From NCBI GenBank assembly GCA_937900605.1, contig CALCDK010000085.1, positions 1 through 7,726 on the forward strand: 7,726 nt of DNA, written 5' to 3'. Origin of the DNA: an uncultured Olsenella sp. (GTDB taxonomy: Bacteria; Actinomycetota; Coriobacteriia; Coriobacteriales; Atopobiaceae). A program made the translations under genes and the position numbers. Every line of letters begins with the position of its first letter. The first letter of the stretch is position 1. Positions 1 through 7,726 of this stretch are shown in pieces. The notes beneath the pieces were generated by a model. That model had not been told where the DNA came from, ran no database searches, and saw nothing but the letters and a program-made list of their open reading frames with translations.

Positions 1-278
1 CGCTTGGCGTCCTCCTGGCCCATGACGTACTGGGAGAGCTCGTCGTAGATCTCGTGCGGCGTGGGGAGGCGCTTGATGAGCGGCTCCTCGGTGCCGTCGA
101 GCACGTCGTCGGCGGCCTCGAACTCGGCCTCGCTGATCATGTCGGAGCACGCCGAGACGCACTCGTCGCAGATGAAGACGCCGTTGGGGCCCCCGATGAG
201 CTTGCTCACCTGGTTGCGGGTCTTGCCGCAGAAGGAGCAGCGGACCATGCCGTCCCCGGTCATGTCGTTCTCGGCCAT
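1..278 (-). CDS. clpX: ClpX, ATP-dependent Clp protease unfoldase subunit, N-terminal part (gene cut by window edge)
   Basis: ClpX is the AAA+ unfoldase that recognises tagged or misfolded proteins and threads them into the ClpP barrel in the cytoplasm. Only the first 92 codons are present. They carry the N-terminal zinc-binding domain: four cysteines at residues 14, 17, 37 and 40 in the pattern C-S-F-C-G-K ... F-I-C-D-E-C, which in this family drives dimerisation and binds adaptors and substrates. An acidic linker follows, then the conserved lead-in LPTPHEIYDELSQYVMGQ, where the AAA+ domain begins; its Walker motifs lie outside the window. The ATG is chosen because an AGGAG sits 6 bases upstream, inside the last two codons of clpP. 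Only 3 bases separate it from the clpP stop codon, which implies co-transcription and translational coupling. Identity is near certain. Confidence 0.96.
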   Translation of the reverse strand, partial: MAENDMTGDGMVRCSFCGKTRNQVSKLIGGPNGVFICDECVSACSDMISEAEFEAADDVLDGTEEPLIKRLPTPHEIYDELSQYVMGQEDAK

Positions 279-281
279 GCG

Positions 282-899
282 CTACTCCTGTGCCTGCTCG
301 GCGCGGGAGGTGATGACCTTGTCGACCAGGCCGTAGGCGCAGGCCTCGGCGGCGCGCATGTAGTTGTCACGCTCGGTGTCGGCGTTGATGCGCTCGATGG
401 GCTGGCCGGTGGCGTCGGCGAGCATCTGGTTGAGGTGCTCGCGGATCCAGCGGGTCTCGTCCGCGACGATCTGGATGTCGGTCTGCTGGCCCTGGACGCC
501 GGAACTGGGCTGGTGGATCAGCACCATGGAGTTGGGCAGCGCAAGGCGCTTGCCCTTGGCGCCGCAGGCCAGGATGGCGGCGCCCATGGAGGCGGCCATG
601 CCGACGCAGATGGTGGAGACGTCGGGCTTGATGAAGTTCATCGTGTCGATGATGCCGAGGCCCGCGTAGACGTCGCCGCCCGGCGAGTCGATGTACAGGG
701 AGATGTCCTTGTCAGGGTCCTGGCTCTCGAGGTGCAGGAGCTGGGCGATGACGAGGTTGGCGGAGTCGCGGGTGACCTCCTCGCCCAGGAAGACGATGCG
801 GTCGTTGAGCAGGCGGGAGTAGATGTCGTAGCTGCGCTCGCCGCGCGGGGTCTGCTCGACGACGTACGGGATGAGCGGGATGTTGGTGGGACGGTGCAT
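282..899 (-). CDS. clpP: ClpP, ATP-dependent Clp protease proteolytic subunit
   Basis: ClpP is the serine peptidase that forms the double seven-membered ring of the ClpXP and ClpCP proteases. The 205-residue product is of usual family length. It opens with [11 protein letters not shown], the N-terminal axial-loop region. The catalytic triad is complete: Ser104 in GMAASMGA, His129 in LIHQPSSG and Asp178 in the DTERD segment, with the spacing seen in the E. coli and Bacillus enzymes. The oxyanion-region motif SPGGDV lies at residues 72-77. The ATG at 897-899 is preferred over an in-frame TTG at 918-920, because a strong GAGGAGGT precedes the ATG and nothing similar precedes the TTG. It lies 74 bases after tig and 3 bases before clpX, the classic tig-clpP-clpX order. 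There is only one clpP here, unlike the clpP1-clpP2 pairs of many actinomycetes; a second copy elsewhere cannot be excluded. Confidence 0.97.
   Translation of the reverse strand: MHRPTNIPLIPYVVEQTPRGERSYDIYSRLLNDRIVFLGEEVTRDSANLVIAQLLHLESQDPDKDISLYIDSPGGDVYAGLGIIDTMNFIKPDVSTICVGMAASMGAAILACGAKGKRLALPNSMVLIHQPSSGVQGQQTDIQIVADETRWIREHLNQMLADATGQPIERINADTERDNYMRAAEACAYGLVDKVITSRAEQAQE
285..289 (-). promoter_or_regulatory. clpX ribosome-binding site inside the end of clpP
   Basis: The AGGAG on the minus strand spans the last two sense codons of clpP (CAG GAG, then the TAG stop) and lies 6 bases before the clpX ATG. Ribosomes finishing clpP would be positioned to start clpX, which fits balanced production of the two partners. 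Confidence 0.75.
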
Positions 900-902
900 G
901 TG

Positions 903-910
903 ACCTCCTC
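903..910 (-). promoter_or_regulatory. clpP ribosome-binding site
   Basis: GAGGAGGT on the minus strand ends 3 bases before the ATG at 897-899. It fixes the clpP start at that ATG and rules out the upstream TTG, which would place this site inside the coding region. The spacing is short, but tig in the same window is similar. Confidence 0.75.
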
Positions 911-920
911 TATCGTGCAA

Positions 921-952
921 GGCCCCGGACGAGACCGAGCTCGCCCGGGGCC
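921..952 (-). other. Hairpin in the tig-clpP spacer
   Basis: An inverted repeat: an 8-base-pair outer stem (GGCCCCGG against CCGGGGCC), a single mismatch, a 4-base-pair inner stem (CGAG against CTCG) and a 6-base loop. Neither strand shows a T-run after the stem, so it is not a standard intrinsic terminator. It more likely stabilises or marks a processing point in the tig-clpP-clpX transcript, or reduces read-through. Function is inference. Confidence 0.55.
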
Positions 953-973
953 AATGGCTACATGAGGCTCAGG

Positions 974-2302
974 CTACTCGGCGTCGGCCTGGGCAGCACG
1001 CTCGGCGACCTCGTCGACGACGTTGACCTTGGCGTTCTGGACGAGCCACTCGAGGGCCTTGGTGCGGCGGATGGAGTCGCGGATGGCCGGGAGGCGACCC
1101 TGGTTGCGCCACTCCTCGACGGCTGCGTCGACGTCGTCGATGCCGGCACGGGCGAACTCGGAGCGGACGTCGTCCTCGGAGGCCTCGAGGCCGAGCTTGG
1201 CCGCGACGGCGTCGAGGGCGAGGGACTGGCGGGCGCGCTCCTCGGCCTGGACGTGCAGGTCGGCGATGAAGTCCTCGGACTTGATGCCGCGGGCGCGCAG
1301 GAACATGTCAAGGGAGACGTTCTGGCGCTGCAGCTGGGCGAGGAACTCCTGGGCGAGCTCGTTGAAGATCTCGTTCTGGTAGTCCTCGGGGACGGTCTCG
1401 AGCTTGAGCAGCTTGCCCATGGCCTCGACGACGCGGTCCTCCTTGAGGTTGGGGATGGTGGTCTTCTTGTCGGCCTCGATCTCCTCGGCGACGGCGGCGC
1501 GCAGGCCGGCGACGTCGTCGAAGCCGAACTTCTTGGCGAGCTCGTCGTCGAGCTCGGGGGTGACGGCCTTCTTGATGGCGTTGAGGGTCACCTTGACGTC
1601 GAAGTCGTGGGAGAGGGACTCGCCATCGTGCTCGGCGGTGTGCGTCCAGGAGATCTCCTTGGTCTCGCCCTTCCTCATGCCCTCGATGCCGTCCTGCAGC
1701 TCGGCGGGGGCGGCGTCGCCCTCGAGGGAGAGCATGCGGTTGGTGCCCGCGAGGTGGCCGGCGCCGGAGACGTTCTCGATGTCGACGGAGATGACGTCGC
1801 CCTTCTCGCAGGCGCGGTCCTCGTCGACGTCCTCGTAGGTGGTCTGGTAGCTCAGCAGCTGGTTGACCTGCCAGTCGACCTCGGCCTCGGTGGCCTCCTC
1901 GGGCGGGAGGTTGACCTCGGGGGCGTCATAGGACTCGAGCTCGCAGGAGGGGCGGACGCCGATGGTGGCCTCGACGGCGTAGTCGCTGCCCTGGGCGGCG
2001 AGGGCGGGGTCCTCGCCGAAGGAGATGCGGCCGACGGGGGTGACGTCGAGCTCCTCGAGCAGCAGCGGCTCGACGGCGGTGAGCAGGTCGTTGGTGGCCT
2101 GGGCCAGGACGGCCTCGCGGCCCATGATGCCGTCGATCACCGGGCGGGGCGCGTGGCCCTTGCGGAAGCCCTGGAAGTTGTACTTGTTAGCGATGTCCTT
2201 GTACGTCTTGGCGATGGCCTTGTCGACGTCCGCGGCGGCGACGGTGACCTTGGCGGCCAGCTTCTCGTCGACGGGCTGCTCAGCGGTGACGGTGATCTTC
2301 AA
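974..2302 (-). CDS. tig: Trigger factor, ribosome-associated chaperone
   Basis: Trigger factor binds the ribosome near the exit tunnel and shields emerging chains. The product has 442 residues, close to the usual 430-450. The N-terminal ribosome-binding domain carries the signature GFRKGHAP at residues 45-52. The middle FKBP-like domain spans roughly 165-245, and the helical, charged C-terminal chaperone domain runs from about 250 to the end. The FKBP-like domain looks worn: the usual DFTG, FEGG and IPGFE stretches read DIEN, HLAG and APAEL, so prolyl-isomerase activity is doubtful although the chaperone role should stand. The start is TTG at 2300-2302, with GGAGG 4 bases upstream; there is no ATG in a suitable position, and the N-terminus MKITVTAEQ fits the family. 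It lies 52 bases after a leucine tRNA and 74 bases before clpP. Confidence 0.96.
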   Translation of the reverse strand: MKITVTAEQPVDEKLAAKVTVAAADVDKAIAKTYKDIANKYNFQGFRKGHAPRPVIDGIMGREAVLAQATNDLLTAVEPLLLEELDVTPVGRISFGEDPALAAQGSDYAVEATIGVRPSCELESYDAPEVNLPPEEATEAEVDWQVNQLLSYQTTYEDVDEDRACEKGDVISVDIENVSGAGHLAGTNRMLSLEGDAAPAELQDGIEGMRKGETKEISWTHTAEHDGESLSHDFDVKVTLNAIKKAVTPELDDELAKKFGFDDVAGLRAAVAEEIEADKKTTIPNLKEDRVVEAMGKLLKLETVPEDYQNEIFNELAQEFLAQLQRQNVSLDMFLRARGIKSEDFIADLHVQAEERARQSLALDAVAAKLGLEASEDDVRSEFARAGIDDVDAAVEEWRNQGRLPAIRDSIRRTKALEWLVQNAKVNVVDEVAERAAQADAE

Positions 2303-2304
2303 CG

Positions 2305-2311
2305 TTCCTCC
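2305..2311 (-). promoter_or_regulatory. tig ribosome-binding site supporting a TTG start
   Basis: GGAGGAA on the minus strand lies just before the TTG at 2300-2302; its GGAGG core is 4 bases from the start codon. It is the only strong site near the start of the trigger factor reading frame and supports the non-ATG initiation codon. Confidence 0.7.
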
Positions 2312-2324
2312 AGTGTCTCGAGCG

Positions 2325-2341
2325 GGCGGGCCCTCCCCGCC
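2325..2341 (-). other. Small hairpin between tRNA-Leu and tig
   Basis: GGCGGG and CCCGCC can form a 6-base-pair stem around a 5-base loop, 14 bases after the tRNA CCA end. No T-run follows, so it is not a convincing terminator. It may help tRNA 3'-end processing or protect the 5' end of the tig message once the tRNA is cut off. Function is inference. Confidence 0.4.
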
Positions 2342-2354
2342 TTCTTGTGCGGCA

Positions 2355-2441
2355 TGGTGCGGGCGAAAGGACTCGAACCTTCACGGGGTCTCCCCCACTG
2401 GAACCTAAATCCAGCGCGTCTGCCAGTTTCGCCACGCCCGC
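2355..2441 (-). tRNA. tRNA-Leu, anticodon UAG
   Basis: An 87-base tRNA including an encoded CCA end (2355-2357). The 7-base-pair acceptor stem GCGGGCG/CGCCCGC is perfect. The D-arm contains the usual TGGCGAAACTGGCAGACGC. The anticodon stem CTGGA/TCCAG encloses the loop TTTAGGT, placing the anticodon TAG at 2405-2407. A long variable arm (GGGG/CCCC stem) marks it as a class II tRNA. The T-arm stem encloses the loop TTCGAGT. Anticodon UAG plus the long variable arm gives leucine, reading CUA and, by wobble, other CUN codons. It lies between its own promoter and tig with no intrinsic terminator after it, so it is probably transcribed with tig and cut out by RNase processing. Confidence 0.97.
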
Positions 2442-2460
2442 ATGCATAGGTAGCCTTTGA

Positions 2461-2488
2461 ATCTTAGCAGACATCCGAAGCGTAGCAA
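2461..2488 (-). promoter_or_regulatory. Promoter for tRNA-Leu and probably tig-clpP-clpX
   Basis: On the minus strand a -35-like TTGCTA (2483-2488) is followed after 16 bases by TAAGAT (2461-2466), which is preceded by TGC and so has an extended -10. The -10 ends 19 bases before the tRNA 5' end, giving a short 5' leader. The match to the sigma-70 type consensus is partial (4 of 6 in each box), but position and spacing are right. The same CTGCTAAG core recurs before carA. Confidence 0.6.
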
Positions 2489-2525
2489 ACCACCCGAACA
2501 GAAACGCACACACTAGCTGAGCTGC

Positions 2526-2552
2526 AAAAAGGCGCCCCGCGAGGGACGCCTT
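2526..2552 (-). terminator. Intrinsic terminator of carAB
   Basis: The minus strand has AAGGCGTCCC, loop TCGC, then GGGGCGCCTT: a 10-base-pair stem with one G-T wobble, running directly into five T residues. It is oriented to end the carAB transcript about 70 bases after the carB stop and to insulate the tRNA-tig promoter downstream. Confidence 0.9.
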
Positions 2553-2559
2553 GGAAAGC

Positions 2560-2590
2560 GGGGGCGCCGGCCGTGCGGCCGGGCGCCCCC
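2560..2590 (-). terminator. GC-rich hairpin upstream of the carAB terminator
   Basis: A 9-base-pair stem (GGGGGCGCC with GGCGCCCCC) continues, after a one-base bulge, into a 4-base-pair GGCC/GGCC stem with a 4-base loop. It has no T-run and precedes the T-rich terminator by 7 bases. It probably stabilises the 3' end of the message or acts as the first of a tandem pair. Whether it terminates alone is uncertain. Confidence 0.6.
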
Positions 2591-2621
2591 GAGAGGTGCT
2601 GCCTGGTGCCCGGAGCCCGGC

Positions 2622-5837
<3,216 letters not shown>

Positions 5838-7097
5838 CTAGAAGCGCCTCCCCTCTCGGACGTCGATGGCGAGGTAGTCCTCATCCCCGCGCATGAGCTT
5901 GGCGAATGCCGCGAAGGCATAGGTGGAGTCGTTGGGGCCGGGCTTGGCCTCCGGGTGGTACTGCATGGAGAACGCGGGGATGTCGAGGAACTGGATGCCC
6001 TCGGGGGTGCCGTCGTTGAGGTTGACGTGCGTCAGGCGGATGCGGCCGTAGCGCTCGTTGCGGACGACGGGGGCCACGTGGCGCTGGCTCCAGAAGCGCA
6101 GGTCGGCGGGGTGCTCGGTGACGCCGTCGGAGAGCTCGGGCACGAGCGGGCCGAACGACGAGAAGACCGGGCCGTAGTTGTGGTTCTGGGCGGTGATCTC
6201 GACCTTGCCGGTGAGCAGGTTCATGACCGGCTCGTTGCCGCCGTGGTGGCCGTACGGGAGCTTCTCGACCTCGCCGCCGGCGGCAAGCGAGATGACCTGG
6301 TTGCCCAGGCAGATGCCGAACACGGGGACCTTGCCGAGGCAGGCCTCGACCGCGTCGACGACGGGGCGCACGCTCTGCGGGTCGCCGGGGCCGTTGGAGA
6401 AGAACACGCCGTCGGGCTCCATGGCCAGGACGTTCTCGGCGGGGGTGTCCCAGGGCACGGCAGTGACGTCGATGCCGGCGGCGGACAGGCGCTTGCCGAT
6501 GCCGCGCTTCTCGCCGCAGTCGTAGGCGACGACGTGCAGTGGGCTCTCGGCGCCCTCGCCGGCCTGGACGACGTAGCGCTCGGGCGTGGAGACGTCGGCG
6601 ACGAAGTTGTGGTCGCTGATGGGCTCGGAGGCGCGGACGCGCGCGACCAGGGACTCGGGGTCGAGGTCCGTGGTGGAGATGGCGGCCCTCATGGCGCCGC
6701 CCTCGCGGATGGCGAGCGTGATGGCGCGGGTGTCGACGTCCTCGATGGCCACGACGCCGCGCTGGGCGAGGAACTCGGGCAGCGAGCAGACGGACTGCCA
6801 GTTGCTGGGCTGGTAGCACATGTCGTGCACGATCAGGCCGCGCAGGTGGAGCATGTCGGCCTGCATGTCGACCTCGTTGACGCCGTAGTTGCCGATCTGG
6901 GGGTACGTGAGGGTGACGATCTGGCCCGCATAGGACGGGTCGCTCACGATCTCCTGGTAGCCGACCATCGAGGTGTTGAAGACGACCTCGCCGAAGGCCT
7001 CGCCCTCGGCGCCGGCGGACCTACCGAAGAAGTAGGTCCCGTTCTCGAGCGCGAGGAGCGCTCTGGGGTGCTTTCCGCCATCGACCAGCAGGTTCAC
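5838..7097 (-). CDS. carA: Carbamoyl phosphate synthase small (glutaminase) subunit
   Basis: CarA hydrolyses glutamine and passes ammonia to CarB. The 419-residue product has the small-chain N-terminal domain (about 10-170, with FNTSMVGYQEI at 40-50) and a class I glutamine amidotransferase domain from about 187. The catalytic residues are present: Cys263 in FGICLG, His381 and Glu383 in QYHPEA. The structural motifs GPGDP (236-240), GHHGGNEPV (283-291) and ITAQNH (301-306) are intact. Two positions differ from the E. coli enzyme: GICLGHQ reads GICLGNQ (Asn266), and the His of DGTxxGIH is Gln369. About 34 extra residues follow the QNH motif compared with E. coli CarA. The start is GTG at 7095-7097, with AAAGGGTGGTG upstream; no in-frame ATG is nearby, and the N-terminus is about ten residues longer than in many relatives. 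An attenuator-like leader precedes it. Confidence 0.97.
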   Translation of the reverse strand: MNLLVDGGKHPRALLALENGTYFFGRSAGAEGEAFGEVVFNTSMVGYQEIVSDPSYAGQIVTLTYPQIGNYGVNEVDMQADMLHLRGLIVHDMCYQPSNWQSVCSLPEFLAQRGVVAIEDVDTRAITLAIREGGAMRAAISTTDLDPESLVARVRASEPISDHNFVADVSTPERYVVQAGEGAESPLHVVAYDCGEKRGIGKRLSAAGIDVTAVPWDTPAENVLAMEPDGVFFSNGPGDPQSVRPVVDAVEACLGKVPVFGICLGNQVISLAAGGEVEKLPYGHHGGNEPVMNLLTGKVEITAQNHNYGPVFSSFGPLVPELSDGVTEHPADLRFWSQRHVAPVVRNERYGRIRLTHVNLNDGTPEGIQFLDIPAFSMQYHPEAKPGPNDSTYAFAAFAKLMRGDEDYLAIDVREGRRF

Positions 7098-7104
7098 AGC
7101 AACA

Positions 7105-7113
7105 CCACCCTTT
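7105..7113 (-). promoter_or_regulatory. carA ribosome-binding site with GTG start
   Basis: AAAGGGTGG on the minus strand lies 7 bases before the GTG at 7095-7097. It is an imperfect version of AAAGGAGG, weaker than the sites of clpP and tig. It supports GTG as the initiation codon, because no other start codon in frame has a better site. Confidence 0.55.
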
Positions 7114-7152
7114 CTCTGACGTGCGCCCAGGGGGCCGCATGGTCACGCTTAC

Positions 7153-7188
7153 AAAAAAGGAGCACCCGCGGCAGGCGCGGAGAGCTCC
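7153..7188 (-). terminator. Leader terminator (attenuator) of carAB
   Basis: On the minus strand GGAGC (7184-7188) pairs with GCTCC (7159-7163). After a small internal loop, CCGCG (7176-7180) pairs with CGCGG (7166-7170) around a 5-base loop. Six T residues follow at 7153-7158. This is an intrinsic terminator placed before carA in the sense direction, 55 bases from the start codon and downstream of the gdhA terminator. Its left arm overlaps the antiterminator arm at 7180-7196, which is why I read it as a conditional terminator. Confidence 0.75.
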
Positions 7189-7233
7189 GACAAGGCTGTG
7201 ACGTATACGTTGTGGACGCCTTTTCGGTCTCTC
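7180..7233 (-). promoter_or_regulatory. Candidate antiterminator structure of the carAB leader
   Basis: The minus-strand segment GAGAGACCGAAAAGGC (7218-7233) can pair with GCCTTGTCGGAGCTCTC (7180-7196). The helix has 5 base pairs, an A/G mismatch, 4 base pairs, a 1-by-2 internal loop, then 5 base pairs: 14 pairs in all. Forming it uses up the left arm of the terminator hairpin, so carAB would be transcribed. The loop (7197-7217) contains the palindrome ACGTATACGT. Structure read by eye; energies not computed. Confidence 0.6.
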
Positions 7234-7253
7234 GTACCGGATTTAAAGGACGT
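7216..7253 (-). promoter_or_regulatory. Candidate anti-antiterminator hairpin at the start of the carAB leader
   Basis: On the minus strand ACG-T-CCTTT (7245-7253, T7250 bulged) pairs with AAAGGCGT (7216-7223), giving 8 base pairs. Above an internal loop, CGGT (7236-7239) pairs with ACCG (7225-7228) around the loop ACGAGAG. It captures the left arm of the antiterminator, so its formation would leave the terminator free. In pyrimidine attenuators of Gram-positive bacteria this is the hairpin bound by PyrR. The 8-base AAUCCGGU at 7236-7243 fits the first part of the PyrR consensus ARUCCNGNGAGGYU, but the second part does not fit, so the ligand is unassigned. Confidence 0.55.
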
Positions 7254-7257
7254 GAGT

Positions 7258-7266
7258 AGCTTAGCA
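7258..7266 (-). promoter_or_regulatory. Candidate extended -10 promoter for carAB
   Basis: TGCTAAGCT on the minus strand (TGC at 7264-7266, then TAAGCT) resembles the extended -10 of the tRNA-Leu promoter, TGCTAAGAT; the two share CTGCTAAG. Transcription would begin near 7251-7253, exactly at the base of the first leader hairpin. No convincing -35 is seen; TTCTCG at 7281-7286 is at the right distance but matches poorly. Confidence 0.4.
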
Positions 7267-7306
7267 GGTATGGCGGCGGGCGAGAAGGGCTGCACCCGCT
7301 CCGCAC

Positions 7307-7354
7307 AAAACGCGCGGCACCGCGGGGCCGAGTGGGCCGTCGCGGTGCCGCGCG
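7307..7354 (-). terminator. Intrinsic terminator of gdhA
   Basis: A perfect 14-base-pair inverted repeat, CGCGCGGCACCGCG with CGCGGTGCCGCGCG (arms 7341-7354 and 7311-7324). The apex contains a further GGCC/GGCC pairing. TTTT follows on the minus strand at 7307-7310. It begins 22 bases after the gdhA stop and separates gdhA from the carAB operon. No T-run follows in the plus direction, so it is one-way. Confidence 0.88.
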
Positions 7355-7376
7355 GGAGCTGCAGGGAGGGACGGGG

Positions 7377-7726
7377 CTAGCAGACGCCCTGGGCCATCAT
7401 GGCGTCGGCGACCTTGAGGAAGCCGGCGACGTTGGCGCCGAGGACGAGGTCGCCCTCGTGGCCGTACTCGCGGGCCGCCGAGCTCGCGGCGTCGTAGATG
7501 GAGGCCATGATGCCATGGAGCCTCTGGTCGACCTCCTCGAAGGTCCAGGAGATGTGCCCGGCGTTCTGGGACATCTCGAGGCCCGAGACGGCCACGCCAC
7601 CGGCGTTTGCGGCCTTGCCGGGGGCGAAGAAGACGCCGTTGGAGACGAGGTGCTGGGTGGCCTCGGCGGTGGTGGGCATGTTGGCGCCCTCCACGACGTA
7701 GCGGCAGCCGCCGGCGACGAGGGCCC
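7377..7726 (-). CDS. gdhA: NADP-type glutamate dehydrogenase, C-terminal part (gene cut by window edge)
   Basis: Glutamate dehydrogenase converts 2-oxoglutarate and ammonia to glutamate, normally as a soluble hexamer. Only the last 115 codons are present. They contain VVEGANMPTT, then FAPGKAANAGGVAVSGLEMS and the ending VLGANVAGFLKVADAMMAQGV. These closely follow the C-terminus of the E. coli-type GdhA (EGANMPTT, FAPGKAANAGGVATSGLEMAQNA, GANIAGFVKVADAMLAQGV). The catalytic lysine and most of the nucleotide-binding domain lie outside the window, so NADP preference rests on family resemblance alone. The reading frame continues past the right edge without a start codon that would fit, so the gene is partial here and not truncated in nature as far as can be seen. 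It ends in its own terminator, so it is transcribed apart from carAB, though both serve nitrogen assimilation. Confidence 0.95.
   Translation of the reverse strand, partial: ALVAGGCRYVVEGANMPTTAEATQHLVSNGVFFAPGKAANAGGVAVSGLEMSQNAGHISWTFEEVDQRLHGIMASIYDAASSAAREYGHEGDLVLGANVAGFLKVADAMMAQGVC

Noticed and set aside
900..920. A 7-residue N-terminal extension of ClpP from an in-frame TTG
   Set aside because: There is no ribosome-binding site before the TTG, whereas GAGGAGGT directly precedes the ATG at 897-899 and would otherwise be inside the gene.
54..965. A plus-strand frame of 303 codons opposite clpP and clpX
   Set aside because: Its product is a low-complexity mirror of clpP, which has a complete catalytic triad on the minus strand.
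962..2449. A plus-strand open reading frame of 495 codons opposite tig and the tRNA
   Set aside because: It runs through the tRNA gene and mirrors trigger factor codons. It has low-complexity composition and no ribosome-binding site of note.
7094..7306. A 70-codon minus-strand frame across the carAB leader as a possible leader peptide
   Set aside because: It overlaps the terminator and the carA start out of frame. It has no ribosome-binding site at its start and shows no run of regulatory codons as in classic leader peptides.
7098..7306. A T-box or known metabolite riboswitch before carA
   Set aside because: I found no T-box sequence (UGGNACC type) or other riboswitch core. The structure is explained by alternate hairpins alone.

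Overview
The window is GC-rich and every gene I can support lies on the minus strand, so transcription runs from the right edge to the left. In that order it holds the 3' end of a glutamate dehydrogenase gene (gdhA), a carbamoyl phosphate synthase operon (carA-carB), a leucine tRNA, and a protein-quality-control cluster (tig-clpP-clpX). The window cuts both gdhA and clpX. High GC, one clpP between tig and clpX (not the paired clpP genes of typical actinomycetes), an encoded CCA on the tRNA, and the protein sequences together suggest a high-GC anaerobe such as a member of the Coriobacteriia. That placement is inference; I cannot run a search.

Right part (7377-7726): the last 115 codons of gdhA, closed by a strong intrinsic terminator at 7307-7354. 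Middle right (7098-7306): the carAB control region. It has a weak extended -10 promoter and an RNA leader that can fold in two mutually exclusive ways: an anti-antiterminator plus an intrinsic terminator, or an antiterminator that destroys that terminator. This is the layout of pyrimidine-type transcription attenuation and is the most interesting part of the window.

Middle (2622-7097): carA (GTG start) and carB touch with no gap. They encode the glutaminase and synthetase subunits of carbamoyl phosphate synthase, which feeds pyrimidine and arginine synthesis. Two tandem hairpins, the second with a T-run, end the operon at 2526-2590.

Left part (1-2488): a promoter drives tRNA-Leu(UAG), followed 52 bases later by tig (TTG start) with no visible terminator between them, then clpP and clpX. 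Trigger factor catches nascent chains at the ribosome and ClpXP degrades failed or tagged proteins. The clpX ribosome-binding site lies inside the end of clpP, so those two are translationally coupled.

These are housekeeping genes and I see no mobile element, CRISPR array, defence system or plus-strand gene. The points worth a second look are the carAB leader, an insertion and two histidine replacements in CarA, a degenerate prolyl-isomerase domain in trigger factor, and the tRNA-tig arrangement.
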